Source: Clostridiaceae bacterium (lineage in GTDB: Bacteria > Bacillota > Clostridia > Lachnospirales > Lachnospiraceae). Taken from it: DNA of 64,000 nucleotides. The notes below the pieces were generated by a model. It ran no database searches and was not told where the DNA came from. It saw nothing but the letters and a program-made list of their open reading frames with translations. Positions 1 through 7,911 of the stretch are shown here, piece by piece. Numbering within the stretch: the first letter of the stretch is position 1; every line of letters begins with the position of its first letter. A program made the position numbers and the translations under genes. The stretch spans positions 1 to 64,000 of the forward strand of contig QXXC01000019.1 in NCBI GenBank assembly GCA_009911305.1. Reading direction: 5' to 3'.

Positions 1-90
1 AACGAGGAAATGGTCGGCAACGACCGGATCGTGCGCTTTTCCCTTACCGCCCGCGACGGCTACGAGCCGGTCGGCACTGTTCAGTTAGTA
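1..90 (+). pseudogene. 3' portion of an outer-prophage gene cut at attL
   Basis: The frame is open from base 1 and its first 30 codons read like real protein (begins NEEMVGNDRIVRFSLTARDG). The coding sense ends at the GTAC core at 88-91; beyond it the frame runs into inner-phage DNA antisense to phage genes and stops at 390, so the present C-terminus is foreign. Rejoining the flanks at GTAC makes this frame end in TGA two codons after the core, overlapping the TTG of the 51045 ORF as TTGA. It is therefore either the gene upstream of that DGR target, or the N-terminal part of the same gene with a one-base frame offset. Product not recognised. Confidence 0.6.
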
Positions 91-112
91 CAACATAGAG
101 AACCCCCGGAAA
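68..112. other. attL of the inner prophage
   Basis: The only sequence shared with the right junction is GTAC (88-91 and 51037-51040). The phage-side arms rejoin as a palindrome, TGTTGTACAACA, and the bacterial-side arms as another, GTTAGTACTAAC. A very short identical core flanked by different imperfect palindromes is what large serine recombinase attP/attB sites look like. Coding content also changes character exactly here. The exact crossover dinucleotide within GTAC cannot be told. Confidence 0.8.
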
Positions 113-142
113 GCCTGCTGCCCTCCGGGGTACTTTTATTTT
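104..142 (+). terminator. Terminator just inside attL
   Basis: A 7-bp stem, CCCCGGA with TCCGGGG, and 13-nt loop is followed by TTTTATTTT. It would stop rightward transcription from the outer prophage before it runs antisense into the inner phage operon. Confidence 0.6.
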
Positions 143-300
143 CTCCTGCTTTTGCTATACTCCCAGCACTCTTCTACTTCTTCACATTCATCACAAATCA
201 TTGCGCCATATGTCAATCTTCCGTTTTCCCTAAACATATTCCCAAAACATTTTGCGTGTGCTGTTTCTTCTGTGTCAGGTCTTCCGTTTACTGTTACCAT
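136..300 (-). CDS. Small Cys-containing protein, 54 aa
   Basis: ATG at 298-300 is preceded by AAGGAGG at ideal spacing, and the start lies 12 bases from the stop of the 313-891 gene, so it is the last gene of the leftward group at the phage end. The protein is acidic in its second half with cysteines near residues 36, 39 and 45 (CDEC...EC), possibly metal binding. No family recognised. Confidence 0.6.
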   Translation of the reverse strand: MVTVNGRPDTEETAHAKCFGNMFRENGRLTYGAMICDECEEVEECWEYSKSRRK

Positions 301-312
301 GTGCCGCCCTCC

Positions 313-891
313 TTACTCTGCCACTATCGCTTCCGCTGCGGCTTGCGCCGCTTCCCTTGTATTCCATTTCAGGCAGTCGCCGTCCCTTAACTGCACGTCC
401 CCTATGTATGCGTACCAATGCCGCCCGCCCCTGAATTGCTTTATCCTGATTTCCTCCCGCTTGAAGTGTGGGAATACAAGCTGTTTCCTGCGGCAGAACT
501 GCACCGTTTTAATTCCCCATGTATGACCGCCAGCCTGATTGATGAAGACTGCCCCATGTTCCCGGATTGTTTCAAGCTCTCCCTCCCCTATTTCCATATT
601 CAGGCAACGGAAGCCGTCAAATATAGTCCCCTCTACCTGCTGCGCCTTAATGATTGCACATTGAAGATATTTAAAGTCTTTTCTCTGCATTATCTCTATA
701 CGCTCTTGTAAGGGCATATCGTCAAGTAAATTATACCACTCTTTCCCTTCCTGCCTGAACTTCATATAAAGGTTTACCGCCCCTTCATATCTGCCGCCAG
801 TCTGTTTGTGATAGTCTATAATCTGTTCAACGTCCGTTAGCTTCAACCACCACATTTCCCCGTCATAGATGAAAAGATATTCGTTTTCCAT
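313..891 (-). CDS. Hypothetical phage protein, 192 aa
   Basis: This 192-residue acidic protein is rich in aromatics and has no signal peptide or membrane segment. The ATG has a GGGG-type ribosome site. It lies between the 904-1101 gene and the 54-aa gene in a short leftward operon headed by the ribbon-helix-helix gene, so it is probably expressed under that regulator rather than with late genes. Function unknown. Confidence 0.65.
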   Translation of the reverse strand: MENEYLFIYDGEMWWLKLTDVEQIIDYHKQTGGRYEGAVNLYMKFRQEGKEWYNLLDDMPLQERIEIMQRKDFKYLQCAIIKAQQVEGTIFDGFRCLNMEIGEGELETIREHGAVFINQAGGHTWGIKTVQFCRRKQLVFPHFKREEIRIKQFRGGRHWYAYIGDVQLRDGDCLKWNTREAAQAAAEAIVAE

Positions 892-903
892 GCGCCGCCC
901 CTT

Positions 904-1101
904 TCATACGAACTGCGTCATTGTGTCAATATACTTCTTCATGTCCCCGGCTTCCCAGTACCCGGCGCAAGAATCGCCGCCCCGCCTGCTCTTCCCGTCA
1001 TTACTACAGAAATACTTCCACGCCCCTTTTCCCTGTTCGTTCGGCATAACAAGTCCGCAACTCTCACACTTCCCCGGTCTTTTATCCTTGTCCTTCTCCA
1101 C
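904..1101 (-). CDS. Small zinc-finger-like protein, 65 aa
   Basis: A CxxC at about residues 12-15 and two later cysteines (about 32 and 44) suggest one zinc site; the middle is rich in Lys and Gly. It starts at GTG with a GAGGGG ribosome site and overlaps the 3' end of the ribbon-helix-helix gene, so the two are probably co-translated. Function unknown. Confidence 0.6.
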   Translation of the reverse strand: MEKDKDKRPGKCESCGLVMPNEQGKGAWKYFCSNDGKSRRGGDSCAGYWEAGDMKKYIDTMTQFV

Positions 1102-1336
1102 CTGCCTGCCCCTCTCTTTCCATGCGCTGATATACGGCAGTTACAATATAATCATTCAGAGATTGCCCGGCAGCAGAAGCCGCCCTTTCAATCTTCGCTT
1201 TTTCCCCCATTTTTACAAACGGGTACAGGCGTTCATAATTCTTTCCGTTGAACGTGTTTTTTGCTTTTGTGGACGCTTTCTGCTGCCCTGTGTTCTTTGT
1301 GTCCGGCTTCTTCCCCTCTTCCTTCTTTTCCTCCAT
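1082..1336 (-). CDS. Ribbon-helix-helix (Arc/CopG-type) DNA-binding protein
   Basis: The 84-residue protein has a Lys/Thr-rich N-terminal arm, then a segment at about 33-75 matching a beta strand plus two helices with conserved small residues (AASAAGQSLNDYIVTAV), as in Arc/MetJ/CopG repressors. An AGGAGG site precedes ATG. Its own promoter (-35 at 1390-1395, -10 at 1367-1372, 17-bp spacer) contains the palindrome ACTTGCGCAAGT, and the divergent promoter at 1445-1473 carries the same motif, so autoregulation is likely. I infer that it binds all copies of this motif in the phage. Which DNA it binds is not shown by sequence alone. Confidence 0.75.
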   Translation of the reverse strand: MEEKKEEGKKPDTKNTGQQKASTKAKNTFNGKNYERLYPFVKMGEKAKIERAASAAGQSLNDYIVTAVYQRMEREGQAGGEGQG

Positions 1337-1366
1337 CTGTCGCCCTCCTTTCTTCGGGTATGTATC

Positions 1367-1473
1367 ATTATATCACTTGCGCAAGTATTACGCAAGTATA
1401 CAAATTATACAAATATACTTGCGTAACTTTGTATATCCTGCCTATTGAAAATATACTTGCGCAAGTATATAAT
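1367..1473. promoter_or_regulatory. Divergent promoter/operator cassette A
   Basis: Rightward promoter: TTGAAA at 1445-1450, 17-bp spacer, TATAAT at 1468-1473, with the 20-bp palindrome ATATACTTGCGCAAGTATAT (1451-1470) filling the spacer. Leftward promoter: TTGCGT (1390-1395 complement) and TATAAT (1367-1372 complement), with ACTTGCGCAAGT at 1375-1386 in its spacer. Between them the inverted arms TACGCAAGTATA (1389-1400) and TATACTTGCGTA (1414-1425) are 13 bp apart. The same layout recurs at 2165-2249 and 37221-37305. Confidence 0.85.
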
Positions 1474-1504
1474 AGACTTATCAAATGAAAGAGAGGAAAA
1501 CACA

Positions 1505-1729
1505 ATGAAGAAATTTGAAGTAGGCAAGGAATACAGCATGACAAGCATTTGTGACCACAACTGCGTCTGGACTTATACAGTAACCGCACGGACAGCGCAA
1601 ACAATTACCATTTCAGACGGGGAAAAGGTTCAGAAATGCCGGATAAACAAGAAAATTTCTGAATACTGCAACGCTGAAACAATCTACCCGTTAGGGCGTT
1701 ACTCCATGTGTCCTAGTCTGACAGCGTAA
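1505..1729 (+). CDS. Small accessory protein, 74 aa
   Basis: It is the first gene behind promoter cassette A. Start ATG has a GAGAGG site. It is a paralogue of the 36977-37183 product: both begin M(K/R)xFE(V/A)GK and share a Thr-Ala-(Q/K)-Thr-Ile-Thr segment, and both lie directly behind the same operator-bearing promoter. Function unknown; its rightward orientation and private promoter are typical of phage accessory (moron, counter-defence) genes, which is inference. Confidence 0.7.
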   Translation: MKKFEVGKEYSMTSICDHNCVWTYTVTARTAQTITISDGEKVQKCRINKKISEYCNAETIYPLGRYSMCPSLTA

Positions 1730-1737
1730 CCGATAAT

Positions 1738-1757
1738 CGGGGCGGCTCCTGCTGCCC
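1738..1757 (+). other. Intergenic GC hairpin 1
   Basis: GGGCGGC, a TCCT loop and GCTGCCC form a 7-bp stem with one G-U pair between the stop of one accessory gene and the ribosome site of the next. Similar hairpins occur at 2622-2641 and about 2943-2960. No U-run follows, so it is more likely an mRNA processing or stability element than a terminator. Confidence 0.45.
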
Positions 1758-1784
1758 TCCCTGAAAAAGAAAGGAATCCGAACA

Positions 1785-2123
1785 ATGATAAAGATTGAAA
1801 AAGCCGCTTACAGCCGCCTTGCGCTTAATGAGGGCATGAAGCAATTAAAATCCGTACACCTTACCGCCACCCGGAAGAACTGCTATTATCCTATTTATTC
1901 CAACCTTAATGAGATTAAAAACTGGCTTGAAGACTACGGCGGGAATCGTCACGCTTTCTACTGTTACCGCCTTGAAGAATATAGGGACCGTCTTTATAAC
2001 CACTATAAAGAAACAACAAAAGCGGATTTTGCCCGCCTTGCCCGCCTGACAAAAAGGGATATGATAGAAAATATACTGTCTATCCTGCGTGAAGGTAAAG
2101 CCGGAAACGTCGATATTTTCTGA
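1785..2123 (+). CDS. Accessory protein, 112 aa
   Basis: Start ATG is preceded by AAAGGAA. The soluble protein is basic and Tyr/Arg rich, with no recognised domain. It is the second gene behind cassette A and ends just before a strong terminator, so it forms a two-gene operon with the 74-aa gene. Function unknown. Confidence 0.7.
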   Translation: MIKIEKAAYSRLALNEGMKQLKSVHLTATRKNCYYPIYSNLNEIKNWLEDYGGNRHAFYCYRLEEYRDRLYNHYKETTKADFARLARLTKRDMIENILSILREGKAGNVDIF

Positions 2124-2128
2124 ACTTC

Positions 2129-2160
2129 CCCCGCCCCGTTCCTCCGGGGCTTTTCTTTTT
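2129..2160 (+). terminator. Terminator of accessory operon 1
   Basis: A CCCCG/CGGGG stem with a short loop is followed by CTTTTCTTTTT, directly behind the 1785-2123 stop and before the next promoter cassette. Confidence 0.75.
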
Positions 2161-2164
2161 ATCT

Positions 2165-2249
2165 TACGCAAGTATACATATTGTACAAATATACTTGCGT
2201 AACTTTGTACACTTTGCCTATTGAAATTATACTTGCGCAAGTATATAAT
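2165..2249 (+). promoter_or_regulatory. Promoter/operator cassette B
   Basis: Arms TACGCAAGTATA (2165-2176) and TATACTTGCGTA (2190-2201) are 13 bp apart as in cassette A. Then come TTGAAA (2221-2226), a 17-bp spacer holding the palindrome TATACTTGCGCAAGTATA (2228-2245), and TATAAT (2244-2249). It drives the 2288-3349 genes. Confidence 0.85.
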
Positions 2250-2287
2250 AATAACATAAGATGAAGCAAAGGAAAGGGGCAAATAAA

Positions 2288-2614
2288 ATGACAGTAGCAA
2301 ACACAATTCTCGAACAACTCGGCGGCAATAAATTTATCGCAATGACAGGCGCAAAGAACTTCTTATCAGACGGAAACACGCTGCGCATGACACTTCCGAA
2401 AAACCGCAGCAAGGCAAACCGCCTTTACATCACGCTTGACACAACGGACACTTACACAATGTATTTCTTCAAGTTTACTGCCGGGCGGCTGAACAAAAAG
2501 ACTTTCGCATGGACCCCGGATAAACAGGAAGATATTAAAAAGGTTTCCGGCGTATATGCTGATATGCTGCAAGATATATTCACCGCAACCACGGGAATGG
2601 CTACACACTTATAA
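2288..2614 (+). CDS. Conserved mobile-element protein, 108 aa
   Basis: First gene behind cassette B; ATG is preceded by GGAAAGGGG. The pattern (an N-terminal TILEQLGGNKFIAMTGAKNF stretch, then alternating strands and a C-terminal helix) resembles a small conserved protein of unknown role that I recall from many Gram-positive and Bacteroidetes mobile elements. No catalytic motif is visible. Confidence 0.7.
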   Translation: MTVANTILEQLGGNKFIAMTGAKNFLSDGNTLRMTLPKNRSKANRLYITLDTTDTYTMYFFKFTAGRLNKKTFAWTPDKQEDIKKVSGVYADMLQDIFTATTGMATHL

Positions 2615-2621
2615 AGACAAC

Positions 2622-2641
2622 GGGCGGCGGTTCTGCCGCCC
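2622..2641 (+). other. Intergenic GC hairpin 2
   Basis: GGGCGGC and GCCGCCC form a perfect 7-bp stem with a 6-nt loop between the 2288-2614 stop and the next ribosome site; same design as the hairpin at 1738-1757. Confidence 0.45.
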
Positions 2642-2669
2642 CTCCAGCAAAGAAAGGAAGGAAAGAAAA

Positions 2670-2936
2670 ATGATGATAGCAGAAAATTTCAATGATTTTG
2701 TAGACAAGGTATCAGAAGCGGAAAGAAGCGCACTGAATAGCCCCGCAGGTCAGGAACTTACACAAAAGCTGCTTGAAATGAAGCTGGCGCAAAACCCGAA
2801 CATGACCCCGGAAGAATGGGCACAAACAAAGTCAGAATTTATGACTTTCATGTTTACAGTGTTTGTTCAGGAAGTCCCGGAAGCCATGCACGAACTGGGA
2901 CACCACGTCTACAACGAACTACGGAAAGAAAACTAA
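2670..2936 (+). CDS. Small acidic helical accessory protein, 88 aa
   Basis: Tandem ATGs at 2670 and 2673 follow AAAGGAAGGAAAG. The protein is acidic and predicted helical. It contains an HELGHH string near residue 78, but the protein is too short for a zincin fold, so I do not call it a protease. It is the second gene of the operon behind cassette B. Function unknown. Confidence 0.65.
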   Translation: MMIAENFNDFVDKVSEAERSALNSPAGQELTQKLLEMKLAQNPNMTPEEWAQTKSEFMTFMFTVFVQEVPEAMHELGHHVYNELRKEN

Positions 2937-2942
2937 ATGACC

Positions 2943-2962
2943 GGGCGGCGGCTCCTGCCGCT
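2943..2962 (+). other. Intergenic GC hairpin 3
   Basis: A GGGCGGC arm and its partner GCCGCT surround a short loop between the 2670-2936 stop and the following ribosome site; third member of the hairpin series in this operon. Confidence 0.35.
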
Positions 2963-2986
2963 GACCTCCCTGAAAGGAAAGGTGAA

Positions 2987-3349
2987 ATGATGAAATTAAA
3001 ATGGACTATGAACGGCGTAACCTTCAACCGCAGCAATTACCGCCCTGTGATTGCCCGCTTTGACAATACCACCTGCTGGCTCTCCCTTGCAGCCTGCACA
3101 ACCACCAGCGGCTTCCGGGCGGCTGTCCGGGAACTTGCTACCGCATACGGCGTAAAAACCGTTGAACTGAAATATTTTTATGACGACGACGACAACCAGA
3201 CTGAAACAAATGTTGTTGATTTCATGAAGCTGTATTCAGAAGAACTTGACAAAAGCTATTTTATTTTCAGAAATGAATTAAAAGTGCCATCCGGCACTCC
3301 CCGGAAATTTATAAATTATACAGAAGGTCAGATTTTCACAACCGCATAA
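2987..3349 (+). CDS. Accessory protein, 120 aa
   Basis: ATG follows GGAAAGGTGAA. The protein is mixed alpha/beta with a central run of aspartates (YDDDDN near residue 62). It is the last gene of the operon behind cassette B and is followed by a strong terminator. No family recognised; by position a candidate host-interaction gene. Confidence 0.65.
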   Translation: MMKLKWTMNGVTFNRSNYRPVIARFDNTTCWLSLAACTTTSGFRAAVRELATAYGVKTVELKYFYDDDDNQTETNVVDFMKLYSEELDKSYFIFRNELKVPSGTPRKFINYTEGQIFTTA

Positions 3350-3376
3350 ACGCCCCGTATTTGCCCCACAACGATA

Positions 3377-3418
3377 AAAAGCCCCGCAGGTGTATATATT
3401 ACCCTGCGGGGCTTTTGG
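3377..3418. terminator. Bidirectional terminator
   Basis: The perfect stem GCCCCGCAGG / CCTGCGGGGC, with a run of A before and T after, sits between the convergent accessory operon and the leftward late operon ending at 3452. It probably ends both. Confidence 0.85.
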
Positions 3419-3451
3419 TCTGTCTGTGGGCTTGTGTGGCACGTCTGCGGG

Positions 3452-4030
3452 CTATTCTACTTCAATATGTGTCACGCCCTCTGCGGCGGCTGCCGCTTCC
3501 TCTGCCGTAATTGTCCCGGTTTTGTTCCCGGCTGCGTCGTATACGTTCACTTCCCCGGCTGCGCCGTCCTCCAGCGCACCTTCTGGGACTTTATCTGTCG
3601 CAACTGCGGTTTTTCCCGCCGCTGCGGGTCCCGTGTAAATATTCACCGTTGAACCCTTCGCCGCTTCCCTCTGACCGATTTTGTAATATGTCGCCAGTGC
3701 TTCCCCGGCTGCGTCCTCCGCTTCCTTCTCCCCGGCTTTCATTGCATTATAGGCAGACTGCGCTATTGCCCGCAACTGGTCTTCCGTGACTTCAATCCCG
3801 GCTTCGTCTGCAATCTCTTTCAGCTTTTCGACAACTGCCGCCATCTTCTCTTCCCCGGTCTGCTTCTTCATGAACTCTTTCGCCCATTCAACGAACTTCG
3901 CCGCCCACTGTGAAAGTGCCGTCAGCTTATCCGTTACATTCTTCGGAAGGTTCGGGAATACATATTTCCCGACGACAAACGCCGCAACCGTAATTCCCAA
4001 CTGTACCGCTAAAATAATAATATCATTCAT
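3452..4030 (-). CDS. Holin, LL-H-type, with extended C-terminal tail
   Basis: One N-terminal membrane segment (about residues 4-22) is followed by an amphipathic helical domain (about 30-115) with Trp and Lys/Glu patterning, as in LL-H-type phage holins. The C-terminal part (about 115-192) is a low-complexity Ala/Gly/Thr/Glu tail not usual for the family. It is the last gene of the late operon, directly after the endolysin, which fits a role in releasing it. ATG has an AGGAGG site. Confidence 0.7.
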   Translation of the reverse strand: MNDIIILAVQLGITVAAFVVGKYVFPNLPKNVTDKLTALSQWAAKFVEWAKEFMKKQTGEEKMAAVVEKLKEIADEAGIEVTEDQLRAIAQSAYNAMKAGEKEAEDAAGEALATYYKIGQREAAKGSTVNIYTGPAAAGKTAVATDKVPEGALEDGAAGEVNVYDAAGNKTGTITAEEAAAAAEGVTHIEVE

Positions 4031-4055
4031 CTTCTTTTCCTCCTGTGATAGTCTT

Positions 4056-5555
4056 TTACGCCCCCGGCAGCTTCAATGTCTGCCCGGCGTGAATCGTGTT
4101 GCTGGTCAGCCCGTTCATGGTCTTAATCTCGTTATAGCGGGAACCGTCCCCAAGCTGCGCCGCCGCAATCGCCCACAAGCTGTCACCCTTCTTTACGGTA
4201 TAGGTCTTTACCCCGCTTCCCGGAATCTTTATTTTCTGCCCGACGTTTATTTTGTTCGGGTTCGCAATCCCGTTATAGCTTGCCAGTTTCTGGTATGTAG
4301 TCCCGAACTTTGCAGCAATCTTTGAAAGCGTGTCGCCCGCTTTCACCGTGTAAACCTGTTCTGCGGAAGAAGCGGACCCGGAAGAAGAATTGCCGGAAGG
4401 AACGCTGCCTGCCTTGCTTGCATAATCAGGCAGGCAATATCCCCGGATATAACGCCCGTTTACCTGCAATTTCCTTTCCCCTACTTTGTCACTCATATTT
4501 CCTTCAATGACTGTAATTGTGTTTCCGTCTACCGCTTCCACAAGTCCGACGTGTTCAGGATAGCCCGTACAATCTCCCGCCCCGTTGTCGTCCCAGTCAT
4601 ACATGATAATGTCTGCGGGCTGCGGTCTGTATGCGTCGTTTTCCTGCCAGCGTCCTTTCTTCTTGTACAGTTCAATCATTGCCCCGCACCCACATTCAGT
4701 CGGCATAATGTCTGTAAGCCCGCAGACAATACCGACAAAAGAAACGAATGTTGCGCACCATGCGTCTGTATACTTCACCAGATAGCCCCGTGCCAGCGGC
4801 TTGTGTGCGTTGTACCCGTCAATAATCTTCCTGTGGCTCCCGTCCGCTTCCTTGCTTCCAAGATAGCCCCGTGCGGTCTGTACTACTTTGTTTCTTAACT
4901 CCTGTTCTGTCATAGTCTTTTTACCTCCTGACTGATTATTGTTTGCAGCCCCGGCAGCTCCCTTGAAAAGCTCCTGTGCCTTTTTATATACAAGGTTCCT
5001 GCGGCTGCTGTATTTACCCATAACACGGTCCGCAAGTGCCGCCCCGTGTATGTGGTCAAGTTTTACTTTCCCGGTTCCCCCGGCTTTCTGTGCTGCTGCG
5101 TTTCCGACACGCTTTGAAGCTCCCGCCCCTCCCTGATTCTCTAAATCAGCAAAATATACAAGGCTCTGCGGGTCTTCAATCCCCATCTTTGCCCCGTGTG
5201 TGACGTATGAAAGAATGTCTTCTTCTGCCTGTCTGTCCTGCGCCTGTCTTCCCTGAACGCTCCCCAGAACCTTTGACAGCTTCGCTTTTTCCTCTGCCGC
5301 TGCTTTCCTTCCTGACCAGTCGGAAGCTGTCATGATTTCCCGGTACAGGCTCCCGCCCAGAACCGCTTCCGCTCCTGCGCCCATATCCTGTACAATCTTT
5401 TTCAGAAGCGACAATGCCCGGTTCCCGTGCCACTGTACCTTCCCGACGCTTAACGCCCCGTTATCATCAGCATTTACAGAAGAATAATTTCCTTCATTCG
5501 CAAAGATAACCTTTGCCGCTTCCGCTGCAATCTGTCTTTTCAGCTCTTCTTTCAT
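4056..5555 (-). CDS. Endolysin: glycosidase-like, CHAP/NlpC-like and two LysM domains
   Basis: Residues 1-200 form a lysozyme/chitosanase-like helical domain with a Glu in the [11 protein letters not shown] motif. Residues about 215-375 form a cysteine amidase/peptidase-like domain with a candidate catalytic Cys in DAWCATFVS and a His in YPEHVGLVE. Two LysM repeats (about 398-441 and 450-497) bind the wall. The order glycosidase, peptidase, LysM makes a two-activity lysin. The middle domain is clearly related to that of the outer prophage endolysin (54762-56117). Confidence 0.85.
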   Translation of the reverse strand: MKEELKRQIAAEAAKVIFANEGNYSSVNADDNGALSVGKVQWHGNRALSLLKKIVQDMGAGAEAVLGGSLYREIMTASDWSGRKAAAEEKAKLSKVLGSVQGRQAQDRQAEEDILSYVTHGAKMGIEDPQSLVYFADLENQGGAGASKRVGNAAAQKAGGTGKVKLDHIHGAALADRVMGKYSSRRNLVYKKAQELFKGAAGAANNNQSGGKKTMTEQELRNKVVQTARGYLGSKEADGSHRKIIDGYNAHKPLARGYLVKYTDAWCATFVSFVGIVCGLTDIMPTECGCGAMIELYKKKGRWQENDAYRPQPADIIMYDWDDNGAGDCTGYPEHVGLVEAVDGNTITVIEGNMSDKVGERKLQVNGRYIRGYCLPDYASKAGSVPSGNSSSGSASSAEQVYTVKAGDTLSKIAAKFGTTYQKLASYNGIANPNKINVGQKIKIPGSGVKTYTVKKGDSLWAIAAAQLGDGSRYNEIKTMNGLTSNTIHAGQTLKLPGA

Positions 5556-5569
5556 GTTCCCTTCCTCCC

Positions 5570-5953
5570 TTACTGTGAACCCATGCCGGAAAAATCAGAA
5601 AGGGAACCGCACAAGTCCGGGTTCCCCTTTTTTATCTTCTCTAAATTTTCCGCTTTACTCTTCCAGCAATAGAACGCAACCGCAAAAGCCGCAACGCCGC
5701 CCGTAAAAGTCAGCAGGCTTGAAAGCTGGTATATGTCTTTTGCAATCACTACCCACACCGCAACCGCAAAAGCGATATAGTAAGTTATCATGATTGAAAA
5801 GACAATGATTTTTGTTGCCTGTGTCTTCTTTGTCGGGTCCTTTTCTGCTTCCCGTTTTCGCCTGCGCCTTGCTGCCGCAACCCACCGCAGGTTATACAGG
5901 AAAACAATAAAACCGCAAAGGATAAACCCAAGCATAAAACACAAAATGTTCAT
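5570..5953 (-). CDS. Membrane protein of the lysis region, 127 aa
   Basis: Three membrane segments are visible (about residues 3-20, 50-70 and 78-96), with a basic Arg/Lys patch (about 28-40) after the first. It lies between the endolysin and the 5950-6381 gene and overlaps the latter by 4 bp (ATGA). By position it could be a second holin or antiholin; sequence alone does not settle this. Confidence 0.6.
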   Translation of the reverse strand: MNILCFMLGFILCGFIVFLYNLRWVAAARRRRKREAEKDPTKKTQATKIIVFSIMITYYIAFAVAVWVVIAKDIYQLSSLLTFTGGVAAFAVAFYCWKSKAENLEKIKKGNPDLCGSLSDFSGMGSQ

Positions 5954-6381
5954 TCTTCGTCTTCCTCCCTTTCCACAAGAAAATCATTCTTTTCACAACG
6001 GCGCATATATACATTGCTTACATACTTATAAGCCATATCTACACGCCCATTTTGCAGCTTGTTTGCTTTTATGTACTCTTCATAATCGCTGTAAGTTTCA
6101 AAGAAATTGTCAAACTCTTCCTTTGTGTGCTTCCTGCGGTTCATACATTCATTTGCAAAAGTCAAGATTTCATGCCGCCAGCTCTCCACCTTGTGCTGCT
6201 GCAAGTCCTTTTCTATCTTGTCAAGCTGTTCTTTTATATCATGGTTCATCAACGCCCCTATGCGCTTTATGATATACCGCACGGGCTGAAACTTAATGCC
6301 GGGGGTCAGGTCAATTATTATCCCCGCCGCCGCAAGCCACGCCAGAATCTCCTTCGCTGTCCGCAATAGCTCCTGTGACAT
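5950..6381 (-). CDS. Phage protein with N-terminal membrane segment and coiled coil
   Basis: The chosen ATG at 6381 has GGAGG nine bases upstream. A hydrophobic stretch (about residues 14-30) is followed by a charged helical region (about 45-140), so a membrane-anchored coiled coil is likely. It overlaps the 3' end of the reverse transcriptase gene by about 70 bp. Role unknown; lysis-cassette position suggests a lysis accessory. Confidence 0.6.
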   Translation of the reverse strand: MSQELLRTAKEILAWLAAAGIIIDLTPGIKFQPVRYIIKRIGALMNHDIKEQLDKIEKDLQQHKVESWRHEILTFANECMNRRKHTKEEFDNFFETYSDYEEYIKANKLQNGRVDMAYKYVSNVYMRRCEKNDFLVEREEDEE

Positions 6382-7462
6382 TTCCGCATACCTCCTTTTT
6401 ATACATTTCATTCAAACTTTTTCGCAGTCCGTAACTATCAAAATGTTTTAGTATTCCCCGGTATGAAGCAACGCTTCTGTCAAGCGTGTCTTTGTCAATT
6501 TCGCCTATTGTGTAGGCATGGAACATATATTGCAGCCGTCTTTTCAGCTTCTTTGCAGTCTTCTTCCTTAACTTCCTATGTGTCGCCCACACCCGGAAGC
6601 CTACAAACTCAATACCCATACTTGTCGGGCGTATGCAGGTTTTGTTGTTTAACTGCAAATTCAGCTTCTTTCCCAGAAATACGGCTATGTCCTGTTTTAT
6701 CTTTTCCAGATACTTTTTATCATCATGTAAAATTATAATGTCGTCCATGTATCTGATATAGAAGTGTAACCTTAATTTGTGCTTGCAGAACTGGTCAAGC
6801 TCATTCAAATACAGGTTCGCAAACATTTGTGAAGTCAGATTTCCTATAGGCAAGCCCACATCATCTAACATTCTGTCAAACGCAACGTCCCCTATATCTG
6901 CGCCCAGCGGCAATCCAAATTTTGTGTCTTCGCAATCAATGATTTTCGCCAGCAGGTCTAAAAGTGGCGGGTCATCAATCATCTTTGCAAGAATCTTCTT
7001 CAAAATGCCGTGGTCTATCCTGTAGAAATACTTTGATACATCTAATTTCAGATAGTAGTATTTCTTCGGCTTCCTGTCGGTCTGCTTTAGCCAGTATTGC
7101 AGGCGGTCTATTGCCTTGTGCGTCCCCTTCCCTACCCTGCAAGCGTAACTGTCGAAAATGAACTTCTTTTCAAAAATCGGGTTTACCTGCCTGTATATGG
7201 CGTGTTGTGCCACCCGGTCTTTGAATAATAGTGACATTATCAGGCGTTTTTTCGGTTCGTACACATAGAAAATATTGTACCTTCCTACGCTGTACTGTCC
7301 CCATATCAATTCATTTTGCAGGATAATCAGGTTATCTTCCAGCCGGTCCGTGTACTCCATTACGTCCTGTCTGTATCTTTTGCACTTGATAGCCGCTTTG
7401 TATGCACAAAACAGATTTTCAAAGTCATAGATTTTCGGGAAAATTCCCTTTATCTTCTTCAA
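6311..7462 (-). CDS. DGR reverse transcriptase (inner prophage)
   Basis: This reverse transcriptase copies the template RNA error-prone at adenines and drives replacement of the variable repeats. Visible motifs: LDVSKYFYRID (about 140-150, first catalytic Asp), the DGR-type GNLTSQ (207-212), and the catalytic YMDD (238-241). 383 aa is normal for the family. It starts at TTG with AGGAGG nine bases upstream. Neighbours are the template repeat, avd and the target gene in the canonical order target-avd-TR-RT. Confidence 0.95.
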   Translation of the reverse strand: MKKIKGIFPKIYDFENLFCAYKAAIKCKRYRQDVMEYTDRLEDNLIILQNELIWGQYSVGRYNIFYVYEPKKRLIMSLLFKDRVAQHAIYRQVNPIFEKKFIFDSYACRVGKGTHKAIDRLQYWLKQTDRKPKKYYYLKLDVSKYFYRIDHGILKKILAKMIDDPPLLDLLAKIIDCEDTKFGLPLGADIGDVAFDRMLDDVGLPIGNLTSQMFANLYLNELDQFCKHKLRLHFYIRYMDDIIILHDDKKYLEKIKQDIAVFLGKKLNLQLNNKTCIRPTSMGIEFVGFRVWATHRKLRKKTAKKLKRRLQYMFHAYTIGEIDKDTLDRSVASYRGILKHFDSYGLRKSLNEMYKKEVCGNVTGAIADSEGDSGVACGGGDNN

Positions 7463-7743
7463 TGGTTTTTACCTCCTGCAAACAAAAATGTGTCGGGCAA
7501 ATTTACTCCGGTCCACCACTCCGTTTCAAACGTGATATATTCATTCAGTCTTTCGGCTGACTTTCGCCCTGTAAGACAAAATCCTGATTCTGTCTTACAA
7601 AGTTACTAACTATCTTCCCGACAATTCAATCTTCTTCCTACAGTCCCCGGTTTCCCAGTCGCCTTTGGAACGGAAAAGAACCCCTTTTAACCCTGTACGC
7701 ACGGGACACGCTCACTTGTGAACGTGACTTCTGGCTGTAGAGG
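7463..7743 (-). other. Spacer between template repeat and reverse transcriptase
   Basis: No convincing ORF. In the Bordetella DGR the RNA between TR and RT is needed for cDNA priming and folds extensively, so this 280-bp stretch is probably the downstream part of the template RNA. That role is inferred from position only. Confidence 0.5.
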
Positions 7744-7860
7744 AAAAGCGGAACGGAAGGACACATTGTTGTTGACGTTAGAACGGGCGTTGTTCAAGTT
7801 CAACGCCGCCACTCCACCGTTGGAAGTGTTGTTGAAGCTCGAACCCCGGATAGGCACGGC
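7744..7860 (-). repeat. DGR template repeat TR1
   Basis: Noncoding copy matching VR1 (8413-8525) and VR2 (45102-45217). Over the aligned region VR1 differs at 11 positions and VR2 at 14, and every difference is at a T on the given strand, an A in the template RNA. Read in the target frame it would encode an Asn-rich stretch (mostly AAC codons), the usual DGR arrangement giving broad amino-acid choice. The constant 3' end is AAAGCGGAACGGAAGGACAC. Confidence 0.97.
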
Positions 7861-7911
7861 AAGTCCTCTATAACGGTTCTTTCCCGATATGAAAAAAGCG
7901 GGGTTTCCCGC

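Noticed and set aside
1..390. 126-aa ORF across attL as a functional gene
   Set aside because: After codon 30 it is antisense to phage genes; it is a fusion created by integration.
2670..2936. HELGHH motif as a zinc metalloprotease
   Set aside because: Protein is only 88 aa and lacks a zincin fold; chance match is likely.
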